Source of the DNA: Baffinella frigidus | Lineage: Eukaryota > Cryptophyceae > Cryptomonadales > Baffinellaceae | Assembly: GCA_026770585.1 (NCBI GenBank) | Contig: MU646676.1 | Coordinates: 302,222 to 313,857, forward strand | Direction of reading: 5' to 3' | DNA: 11,636 nucleotides | The notes under the pieces: generated by a model | Told to the model about the DNA's origin: nothing | What the model saw: only the letters and a program-made list of their open reading frames with translations | Database searches by the model: none | Made by a program: the position numbers and the translations under genes | In this document: one piece after another, positions 5,192 through 10,542 of the stretch | How the letters are laid out: every line of letters begins with the position of its first letter | Numbering within the stretch: the stretch's first letter is position 1

Positions 5192-5284
5192 TATGTCATC
5201 GTTTATCATCGTATATCATCGTATATCATCGTATATCATCGTATATTATCGTACATTATCATATATTTTATCGTATATTATCGT
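5192..5284. repeat. TATCATCGTA satellite, block 4, inverted relative to block 1
   Basis: Four near-perfect TATATCATCG units are followed by TATTATCGTA variants. The direction is opposite to block 1, so blocks 1 and 4 form a large inverted pair around copies C to E. Confidence 0.88.
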
Positions 5285-5285
5285 T

Positions 5286-5455
5286 ACCACCATAGGGCCC
5301 TAGGCATAAGCCTACGAGTCCCACCTCGCCCCTCTTCCCCTTCTTCTTCTTCTTCTTCTTCTTCTTTACTCTCGAAACCGGTCCTAGATAGGCTCTCAAG
5401 CCTTGAGTTGAGTGATACAAAAGGCTATGAGCCTTAATGAGTGCCTACTCCTCCC
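5286..5455 (+). repeat. Stray family A core, TTC microsatellite and split exon fragment
   Basis: 5286-5314 (ACCACCATAGGGCCCTAGGC...) matches the centre of family A elements but has no ends. It is followed by GAGTCCCACCTCGCCCCTCTTCCCC, resembling the LQSHLA part of the third exon-like segment, then a TTC microsatellite at 5341-5365. GAGTGCCTACTCCTCCCCAG at about 5439-5458 resembles the ECPLLPM end. I read this as a sixth, badly broken exon copy. Confidence 0.5.
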
Positions 5456-5485
5456 CAGCCACTACCAGCTCCCGCTACATGGATA

Positions 5486-5602
5486 CAGGGGTACATCGCT
5501 CATAAGAAACCGCATCCTCCTAGGACCCTACAGTAGGCCAATGCCGAGGGCCCTATGGTGGTCCTAGGGGGGGGGCGGTTTCTTATGAGCCAGGTACCCC
5601 TG
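5486..5602. mobile_element. Foldback element, family A, copy 1
   Basis: 117 bp, CAGGGGTACATCGCTCATAA at the left and TTATGAGCCAGGTACCCCTG at the right, flanked by TA (5484-5485, 5603-5604). The whole element folds on itself, with C and G runs in the stem (CCTCCTAGGACC against GGTCCTAGGGGGGG) and CCTACAGTAGG at 5527-5537. It encodes no protein. The TA duplication and complete palindromy are those of a Tc1/mariner-like or similar TA-targeting MITE. Confidence 0.92.
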
Positions 5603-5604
5603 TA

Positions 5605-5840
5605 TCCGGGCAATAAGACCACCCTTGGTCGAGCCTCGGTCGGGCGCGAGATTCAGTCAGCTTCAGGTACTACTTTGAGAACCCAAATCCGGTGCGGGTT
5701 CATAAGTGCTTGATTCTTATGACCCATATACCCCTGCCACATAGCAGCCACCGTGGCCCTCCTCCCCCGTATTTCCGGGGGGCATTTCAAGACCCTTACC
5801 CTGGAATGAACTGCGATGTTTACCATAATCGTTTAGATGG
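5605..5840. other. No gene recognised
   Basis: Mixed-composition sequence without a supported frame, splice-bounded exon or repeat family. CCCCCGTATTTCCGGGGGG at about 5764 is a small hairpin. Confidence 0.5.
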
Positions 5841-6050
5841 CCACGCCAGGTCAGAAGTCGAAATTTAAACTTTTTGTTCATTTTACTACACGATCTAGAA
5901 GTAAAGTTAATTCTACCCGAGAAACACGCCAAAAGTGTTGGGAATTGGAGCTGTTTGCCGCCGGAGTTTTCAAAATCTGTACCACGATAAGCCATCTAAA
6001 CACTTTTAGCGCGAACGAGTGTGTGTGAAAAAGGAAATGACCTGGCGTGG
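5841..6050. mobile_element. Family G element, copy 3
   Basis: CCACGCCAGGTCA at 5841-5853 and TGACCTGGCGTGG at 6038-6050 are exact 13-base inverted ends of a 210-bp segment that is more A+T-rich than its surroundings. A second inverted pair, GTTTAGATGGC at about 5831 and GCCATCTAAAC at about 5991, overlaps its left edge. The interior is not shared with the other family G members. Short frames on both strands are unlikely to be genes. Confidence 0.6.
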
Positions 6051-6441
6051 ACACATCATCGAAGGCCCCGGTTGCTGTTAGGTGGAACCTCCCCACTCGA
6101 GAATGCTAGAGGGACCTTTTTACATGCGTGGTTGTAAACATTTGTACCAGGATAGGGCATTCCAACCTCGTAACTGGCCTACTCATGGCTTCAGTGGCTC
6201 AAAGGGCTATGAAAGTTACTACACAAATGCCACATATACAATTATCTTGGTTTAAAATAACATATAAAATTATCTTGGTTTTGAAAAGGCCCCTCTTGCA
6301 TTCTCCTACCGCGTCGTGGTAGAAGATCTGAGAGAAATCCAAATCCAATGGCTCAAAAGGTTGGAGAAAAGTTGACTGGTCCTTGCGTTCGAGAAATCAT
6401 AGTCGATGCCGCCTGCTCACTTGAGAGAAAAGTGCGTTTAT
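6051..6441. other. No gene recognised; short A+T-rich repeat
   Basis: About 390 bases without a supported exon. The only structure seen is a direct repeat of AAAATTATCTTGGTTTT-like sequence at about 6239-6255 and 6267-6282, and the words CATTTGTACCAGGATA and ATCTGTACCACGATA (6139 and 5978), which resemble each other. Confidence 0.5.
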
Positions 6442-6443
6442 TA

Positions 6444-6560
6444 CAGAGGTTACTCGCTCATTAGAAAGCGCCCCCACCCTAGGACCACCATAGGGGCCTA
6501 GGCATAGCCATACTGTAGGGTCCCACGGGGAGGCGCTTTCTTATGAGCGAGGTACCCCTG
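6444..6560. mobile_element. Foldback element, family A, copy 2
   Basis: 117 bp flanked by TA (6442-6443, 6561-6562). Left end CAGAGGTTACTCGCTCATTA, right end TTATGAGCGAGGTACCCCTG; the left end has drifted. The core reads CCTAGGACCACCATAGGGGC with ATACTGTAGGGTCC. Confidence 0.9.
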
Positions 6561-6680
6561 TACGGATCGAAACCAATATGACCACCATGTATTCCCTTCC
6601 ACCAAGGCCTTGCATGACTAGGACTCTCTCTCAACGTGTGAGGCGGGGTCCTATTCCAGGACGAGCCCGCCTCGGGCTTT

Positions 6681-6750
6681 CAGGTCGACTGAAATCAGGG
6701 TAGGCTCCGAGGCGGCTATTAGGTCGACTGTAATTGGGGTAAGCTTCTCG
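6681..6750 (+). repeat. AGGTCGACTG direct repeat, two copies
   Basis: AGGTCGACTGAAATCAGGGT with AGGCTCCGAG, then AGGTCGACTGTAATTGGGGT with AAGCTTCTCG, 39 bases apart. It is preceded by the hairpin AGCCCGCCTCGGGCT at about 6664-6678. Confidence 0.7.
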
Positions 6751-6784
6751 GTCCTCACACAAAGCGCGCGCCAACAGGTGCATC

Positions 6785-6889
6785 ATGACATGCCTGGCTC
6801 ACCTCGACAAGGTGCCCAAAGCCATCGAGATACGCTCCAAGATCGAGGCCGCCGCACCCCCCGCAGAACAAGCTGCGATCCAAGAGTAG
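6785..6889 (+). CDS. Short helical open frame, possible exon fragment
   Basis: From ATG the frame reads MTCLAHLDKVPKAIEIRSKI then EAAAPPAEQAAIQE and stop. Alanine-, glutamate- and lysine-rich content suggests an amphipathic helix. It stands behind GCGCCAACAG at about 6772-6777, a possible acceptor. The part from ATCGAGGCCGCCGCACCCCC to GATCCAAGAGT is repeated at 6910-6955, where AAGA/GTGAGT would make a good donor. I read this as a duplicated exon fragment more than as a complete small gene. No family recognised. Confidence 0.3.
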   Translation: MTCLAHLDKVPKAIEIRSKIEAAAPPAEQAAIQE

Positions 6890-7140
6890 AAGGATAGTGT
6901 AGAAGGACGATCGAGGCCGCCGCACCCCCAACAGAACGACCTGTGATCCAAGAGTGAGTCCTGGGTGTTACAGAGCGGAATCCCGCCGAGCGAGACCAAA
7001 GGCGACTGGTTGGATCGAACAACCTGCGATCCAAGAGTACAAGGCCCCAGAAAAAGCCGCGATCAAAGAGTGTGAGTCGCAGGCGCGTTTGTGTGAAGTG
7101 AAGTTTGATGCAAGGAGCCGCTTTTGGTCGATCCAAGAGT
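6870..7140 (+). repeat. GCGATCCAAGAGT box repeat
   Basis: GATC(C/A)AAGAGT occurs at about 6877, 6945, 7028, 7059 and 7130, each after a variable spacer. CGAGGCCGCCGCACCCCC appears at 6845-6862 and 6912-6929. Amino acids around the boxes in one frame (AIQEYKAPEKAAIKE) suggest these may once have been coding repeats, but the frame is broken by stops at 6887 and elsewhere. Confidence 0.6.
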
Positions 7141-7190
7141 GATCCACGAAGCCGTCTCTTGAGTCGCGATCGGTGGGATTCCGCGCTGTA

Positions 7191-7374
7191 GAGCCATTCC
7201 GGTAGGACTTGTCGCGTTTTTCGATTTGAGAATTTCAGAATTTCAGACTTCATTTGTACCATGAGATTTGAAACGGTGTGTTTTAAAACGTTTTACGACC
7301 TTTAAAAACTTTTTGAGGTTTGAAATCTTGAAATCCCGAAATCGAAATCGCGACAAGTCCTCCCGGAATGGCTC
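7191..7374. mobile_element. Foldback element, family F, copy 2
   Basis: 184 bp flanked by TA (7189-7190, 7375-7376). The left end GAGCCATTCCGGTAGGACTT matches the reverse complement of the right end with one difference in the first 26 bases, and then less well. An uninterrupted relative of the target is at 6959-6987 on the minus strand (GATTCCGCTCTG-TA-ACACCCAGGA), proving the insertion. The core TTCATTTGTACCA at 7249-7261 and a following ACGACCTTTA box are shared with the element at 2459-2654, but the terminal repeats of the two are unrelated beyond the first four bases. Confidence 0.92.
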
Positions 7375-7376
7375 TA

Positions 7377-7565
7377 ACACCCAGGATTTCGTGGTTTCAT
7401 GGGTTTCCAATAAACTTCGTCCCACGCCGGTAGGAGGTGGAGTTAGAATCCATCCGGAAAATGCTCGTATGAGCGGCCGACACGGGGTACAGTAAGTGGC
7501 ACAATGCGTAGCATGTGCGGCGCTGACGCTGGTTGTTTGGCAATAAATTATCAATCTCTCTCGTC
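7377..7565. other. No gene recognised
   Basis: Sequence between two elements. It contains CGTCCCACGCCGGTAGG at about 7414 and a second CGTCCCACGCCAGAG at 7562, so a family G end may also be present near 7418. No supported coding region. Confidence 0.4.
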
Positions 7566-7693
7566 CCACGCCAGAGTGTTCGCGGAGGTCAATTTTTTGA
7601 CTGCGTGTCAGGACACGCATGTTCACTTTTGAAAACCACTACCTTGCGGATGAATTGGCTTTTGGCGAGACCCCTTCGAAGAATCTGGCGTGG
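7566..7693. mobile_element. Family G element, copy 4
   Basis: CCACGCCAGA at 7566-7575 and TCTGGCGTGG at 7684-7693 are exact inverted ends of a 128-bp segment. The interior from about 7618 (CACTTTTGAAAACCACTACC) to the right end matches 9668-9745, so copies 4 and 5 are one subfamily. GCGTGTCAGGACACGC forms a hairpin at about 7602. Confidence 0.65.
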
Positions 7694-7770
7694 TCGTTTG
7701 TGTGATGTGAAGAATCGGCTGCTGCGCTCCCGGGACTGGAGCACTGCCTCAAGCGGACATTGTCTAGTTC

Positions 7771-7907
7771 ATCTCCACAAAAGTATAAATTAATTGCTTG
7801 TGGCGCAACGAAATTTACTACGCAAATGCTTTACTATTGATTTAATGAGCAAATCGTGTAGTAATTTTCGTTACCCAAAAGCAGTTAATCAATACTTTTA
7901 TGGAGAT
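7771..7907. mobile_element. A+T-rich foldback element, unique family
   Basis: The left arm 7771-7821 (ATCTCCACAAAAGTATAAAT...) and right arm 7858-7907 are imperfect reverse complements over about 50 bases, with a loop of 36 bases. The element is much richer in A+T than its surroundings. CTCAAGC(G/A)GACATTG occurs before it at 7748 and again at 7980, after a broken family A copy, so the target may have been locally duplicated. No exact target duplication could be fixed. Confidence 0.7.
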
Positions 7908-7937
7908 TATAGTAGAGCGAGGCATAGTGAAGGGGTA

Positions 7938-7980
7938 CAGGGTTACCTCGCTCATGAGAAACCGCACCTCCCTGGGACCT
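7938..7980. mobile_element. Foldback element, family A, truncated copy 3
   Basis: Only the left third of a family A element remains: CAGGGTTACCTCGCTCATGA to CTGGGACC. It is preceded by TA (7936-7937). It stops where CTCAAGCAGACATTG begins. Confidence 0.8.
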
Positions 7981-8143
7981 CAAGCAGACATTGCATGCTC
8001 ACCCACGCACAAGAAACGCGCCCTCGTTTCACAAACATGTACAAACATGTATTGGCGACACCGTGCCTCCCTTTCCACTCCAGCGCTGAGCCGCCATCCT
8101 GAATTGACCGGAGGCATGCTTCTGTTGATGCTTCCTCAACCTA

Positions 8144-8335
8144 CAGGGGAACCTCGCTCATAAAGAGCCGATACCCCCCTAGGACCAACGTAGGGGCATA
8201 CATAGGTCTACAGGGGTTACAATTAAGAGCACGCGCAGCCCCAGGGCCCTACGGTAGGCTATCCGTATGAGCATAGGGCATCCCTAGGGGTTGTGCGTGT
8301 TCTTAATTTCGAGTAACCCCTGTACTGTAGGGTCT
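8144..8335. mobile_element. Foldback element, family A, copy 4, interrupted and truncated
   Basis: 8144-8208 is the left half (CAGGGGAACCTCGCTCATAA to ACATAGGTC). It continues after the nested family B element as CTGTAGGGTCT at 8325-8335, then diverges from the expected right arm. Compared with the reverse complement of copy 5, only the junction dinucleotide differs (TA here, CA there). Confidence 0.85.
8211..8322. mobile_element. Foldback element, family B, nested in family A
   Basis: 112 bp with ends CAGGGGTTACAATTAAGAGC and TTAATTTCGAGTAACCCCTG, flanked by TA (8209-8210, 8323-8324). Its core has CCTACGGTAGG at 8248-8258 and CCCTAGGGG. Only the first eight or nine terminal bases agree with family A; the rest of the arms differ. 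The surrounding family A sequence reads continuously once it is removed, leaving one TA. Confidence 0.93.
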
Positions 8336-8445
8336 ACTTCTCCTGCTGGGTCCACGCACCCCCACACCTTGTGAAAAACAAAGAGAGGGTGAGACCCTTA
8401 AACCAGCCCCCCCCCTGCGCTCCTCCACACCCAGGGTAGTGTGTA

Positions 8446-8557
8446 CAGGGTTACCTCGCTCATGAGGCGCATCTCTCTAAGACCCTACAGTGGACCTATG
8501 TATGCCCCTACGTTGGTCCTGGGGGGGTAGCGGCTCCTTATGAGCAAGGTACCCCTG
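8446..8557. mobile_element. Foldback element, family A, copy 5
   Basis: 112 bp flanked by TA (8444-8445, 8558-8559). Ends CAGGGTTACCTCGCTCATGA and CTTATGAGCAAGGTACCCCTG, allowing for drift. The left arm lacks part of the usual GAAACCGCCC stretch, which explains the shorter length. It lies after CCACACCCAGGGT, the same target sequence as copy 6. Confidence 0.88.
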
Positions 8558-8653
8558 TAGGTTGAGGAAGCATGCGACAGAAGCATGCCTCCGATCAATT
8601 CAGGATCACGGCTCAGTGCTGAGGATATGCTGGGACATGCTTGGAAGGTGCAA

Positions 8654-8930
8654 GCTTCAGAACGTCTTGGCGCGACGAACGGAACACAACCGACAGAATC
8701 GGAGCTGTGTTTCGCCACTGCTACAATCATTGATCTCTCCACACCCTCCGCTCCGCCACACCAAGGGTGTACAGGGGTACCTCGCTCATAAGAAACGCTC
8801 TCCCCCCTAGGACCACCATAGGGCCCTGGGCATAGTCGCTACTGTCGGGTCCTAGGGGGGGGCGGTTTCTTATGAGCGAGGTACACCTGTAGGCTGAACT
8901 CAACCGGTTGAGCTCCACCGTCTTGGCAAG
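8654..8930 (+). repeat. Dispersed repeat, also at 10721-10860
   Basis: 8654-8769 (GCTTCAGAACGTCT..., CGGAGCTGTGT, CCACTGCTAC, TTGATCTCTC, CCACACC(A/C)AGGGTG) matches 10721-10820. 8892-8930 (GGCTGA(A/G)CTCAACCGGTTGAG) matches the bases from 10823. The first copy is split by family A copy 6, the second is not. The repeat is non-coding as far as visible, although short frames cross it. Confidence 0.85.
8772..8889. mobile_element. Foldback element, family A, copy 6
   Basis: 118 bp flanked by TA (8770-8771, 8890-8891). Ends CAGGGGTACCTCGCTCATAA and TTATGAGCGAGGTACACCTG. The uninterrupted relative at 10811-10840 reads CAGGGTG-CA-GGCTGAGCTC, so insertion occurred at a single dinucleotide. Confidence 0.93.
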
Positions 8931-8958
8931 GCGTTCTGAAGCCTGCAATTTCCAAGCA

Positions 8959-9055
8959 TCTCTTAAGTGGCGAGTAGGCTCGTACGCTCTACCGGCCCTG
9001 GGACCTGCCTAGGACCTCTTGCTGGTCAAATTTGATCAGCTCGCCGCTTAGGGGA
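8959..9055. mobile_element. Foldback element, family D, copy 1
   Basis: About 97 bp, starting TCTCTTAAGTGGCGAG and ending CTCGCCGCTTAGGGGA. Its sequence is the reverse complement of 9806-9906 with modest divergence. The interior has TGCCTAGGACCTCTTG and a GGTCAAATTTGATC palindrome. CCAAG precedes and GATATCCAAG follows, but a target duplication is not certain. Confidence 0.75.
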
Positions 9056-9129
9056 TATCCAAGGATATGGTACGGTGGTCACAGCTGGGTACGGCGCGCA
9101 GAAGGCTGAAGTTGCAAGCTTCACAACGC

Positions 9130-9156
9130 CACACAGCGGGCTACGAAGGCATTTCA
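9130..9156 (+). repeat. Left end of family C, fragment
   Basis: CCACACAGCGGGCTACGAAG and the next seven bases are nearly identical to the start of the family C copy exactly 100 bases downstream, but nothing else of the element is here. It looks like a local duplication or an aborted copy. Confidence 0.7.
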
Positions 9157-9229
9157 ATGAAGACATCTGCTACATTGTGTCTTTCTCGTTCGCAGGAAAT
9201 GATGGCCGAGGGTGGCAGGTCCTGCTATC

Positions 9230-9383
9230 CACACAGCGGGCTACGAAGGCATTTTCGGCCCAAATCGGGCCACCTTTCCGTTACCGTATCCGTAGGAACC
9301 CCCCTATGCCCCTGAAGGTTGCCTCCCGTGGATTCTCGGGTCTGAATGCTTAGGGGTATTCGAAATCCCTTCGAAGCCCGCTG
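9230..9383. mobile_element. Foldback element, family C, copy 3, right end lost
   Basis: Starts CACACAGCGGGCTACGAAGG and reaches TCGAAGCCCGCTG, but the final GTGTG is replaced by CCATACGG. The core has drifted (GCCTCCCGTGGATTCTCGGG instead of GCCTACCGTAGGGTCCTAGG). Confidence 0.82.
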
Positions 9384-9468
9384 CCATACGGTGGACTACG
9401 AACCTTTCATCAAAAGTCAACTTGCCTTGATGCAATTAACTTAAGAGATTTTCTGGTGCAATTTGGTA

Positions 9469-9652
9469 CCCCCCCTGGAATCCAGGCCCAACGAAACCCT
9501 CAAAGCCCACCGTGCGGTGTGGTCTTGCCACGCCAGATTGCAGGTGGGGGTTGAATTTTTACCCCCCTGGAATCCGGGCCCAACGAAACCCTCAAAGCCC
9601 ACTGAGTGGTGTGGTCTTGCCACGGCACATTGCAGGTGGGGGATGGATTTTT
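9469..9652 (+). repeat. 92-bp tandem repeat, two copies
   Basis: 9469-9560 and 9561-9652 match over their length (CCTGGAATCC(A/G)GGCCCAACG, AAACCCTCAAAGCCCAC, GTGTGGTCTTGCCACG, TTGCAGGTGGGGG). The period is not a multiple of three, so the open frames that run through both copies on either strand (9463-9813 plus, 9441-9791 minus) switch frame between units and are not a conserved protein. Confidence 0.93.
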
Positions 9653-9745
9653 TGAAACCTATCAGGATAGGGTTTGCAACTTTTGAAAACCACTGTCTTG
9701 AGGGAAAATTGACTTTTGGCAACCCCTTCCAAGAATCTGGCGTGG
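9528..9745. mobile_element. Family G element, copy 5
   Basis: CCACGCCAGATT at 9528-9539 and AATCTGGCGTGG at 9734-9745 are exact 12-base inverted ends. The right part from about 9668 matches copy 4 (TTTTGAAAACCACT, TGACTTTTGGC, CCCCTTC, AAGAATCTGGCGTGG). The left end lies inside unit one of the 92-bp tandem repeat; unit two has the mutated CCACGGCACATT at 9619, so the original left boundary could be there. Confidence 0.6.
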
Positions 9746-9789
9746 TGTCGCAGCGCGCGGAACGCTGGCTGGATCGGATTTCTTTATTC

Positions 9790-9906
9790 ACACAGCGGCG
9801 GGCTATCCCTTAAGTGGCGAGCTGGTCAAATTTGACCCGCAAGAGGTCCTAGGCAGGTCCTAGGACCCTACCGTAGGGCGTATGAACCTACTCGCCACTT
9901 AAGGGA
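9790..9906. mobile_element. Foldback element, family D, copy 2, beside a family C end
   Basis: 9806-9906 begins TCCCTTAAGTGGCGAG and ends CTCGCCACTTAAGGGA, exact 16-base inverted ends, 101 bp. It has CCTACCGTAGG at 9867-9877 next to GTCCTAGGACC. CACACAGCGGCGGGCTA immediately before it resembles the left end of family C, so it may have landed in a family C copy. Confidence 0.85.
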
Positions 9907-9945
9907 AACGGCAAGCACAGCGCGTTCTCCGGGCGTGTCTCCCTA

Positions 9946-10063
9946 CAGGAGTACCTCGCTCATAAGAAACCGCCCCCCCCCCCTGGAACACCATAGGGCC
10001 CGAGGCATAGCCCTACTGTAGGGTACTAGGGGGGTGCAGTTTCTTACGAGCGAGGTACCCCTG
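9946..10063. mobile_element. Foldback element, family A, copy 7
   Basis: 118 bp flanked by TA (9944-9945, 10064-10065). Ends CAGGAGTACCTCGCTCATAA and TTACGAGCGAGGTACCCCTG; CCTACTGTAGG at 10012-10022. It is followed almost directly by a family C remnant. Confidence 0.93.
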
Positions 10064-10072
10064 TAAGGACCA

Positions 10073-10341
10073 AGCACCTTTCCGTTACCTTATCCGTAGG
10101 AACCCCCCATATGTCCCTACGGATTGCCTACCGCAGGGTCGTAAGTCTTACCGCTCAACGGTTATTCAAAATGCCTTCAAGGACAGGAATGGCTCCAAGG
10201 GCTGCCGGGAGTACCTGACCGTTGTGCTAGGAACACGCAAGGCAGTCACGACCGACCGTCTGGCTTCGGCGTCCGCGTGACAGGTCACGCGGGCGCTCAA
10301 GAGCCTGCCGGCGGGGCTGTTCCTCGTTGTCCGCTGTGTGG
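10073..10341. mobile_element. Foldback element, family C, copy 4, split
   Basis: The interior from CACCTTTCCGTTACCTTATC to AAATGCCTTCAAGG (about 10075-10191) is family C without its left end. The expected right end TCCGCTGTGTGG is found at 10330-10341, about 139 bases further on. The intervening 10190-10329 is G+C-rich foreign sequence. The element is therefore interrupted in its right inverted repeat. Confidence 0.7.
10190..10329 (+). pseudogene. G+C-rich coding-like insert inside family C copy 4
   Basis: One plus-strand frame reads DRNGSKGCREYLTVVLGTRK then AVTTDRLASASA, a TGA stop, and QVTRALKSLPAGLFLVV. The composition and amino-acid mix look like real coding sequence, unlike the repeat-derived frames elsewhere, but one stop interrupts it and no family is recognised. 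It may be a captured gene fragment or a decayed exon. Confidence 0.3.
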
Positions 10342-10386
10342 CACCCCTTGGATGGGAGAAGAAGGGAATCCCGGGTCAGTCAGCTA

Positions 10387-10504
10387 CAGGGGTACCTCGC
10401 TTATAAGAAACCGCCCCCCCCCCTAGGACCACCATAGGGCCCTAGGCATAGGCCTACTGTAGGGTCCTAGGGGGGGGCGTTTTCTTATGAGCGAGGTACC
10501 CCTG
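10387..10504. mobile_element. Foldback element, family A, copy 8 (best preserved)
   Basis: 118 bp flanked by TA (10385-10386, 10505-10506). Ends CAGGGGTACCTCGCTTATAA and TTATGAGCGAGGTACCCCTG. The stem continues through GAAACCGCCCCCC and CCTAGGACC to near the centre, where ACCATAGGGCCCTAGGCATA forms the loop region. CCTACTGTAGG lies at 10453-10463. It is close to a family consensus and may be young. Confidence 0.95.
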
Positions 10505-10542
10505 TAAATGATGGCGGCTCCGTGCTGAGGGCATGCTTGGAA

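Larger units (their letters stand above)
8081..8621. repeat. Inverted segmental duplication, arms of about 128 bp
   Basis: 8081-8208 is the reverse complement of 8493-8621 with limited divergence. The match includes not only a family A half element but also about 60 bases of flank (GTTGAGGAAGCATG... CTCAG(T/C)GCTG). The similarity thus comes from duplication of the locus, not from independent insertions. Confidence 0.85.

Noticed and set aside
6783-7262. 159-codon minus-strand frame
   Set aside because: It crosses box repeats, the empty target site and part of a family F element, so it cannot be a conserved gene.
9441-9813. Two 116-codon frames on opposite strands
   Set aside because: Both run through the 92-bp tandem repeat, whose period shifts the frame between units.
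5486-10504. Recurring peptides such as SLIRNR and MSEVPLY in several frames
   Set aside because: These are translations of the ends of family A elements and not a protein family.
5486-10504. Rho-independent terminators at the G+C-rich hairpins
   Set aside because: The stems belong to transposable foldback elements with TA duplications, lack a following T run and are not downstream of genes.
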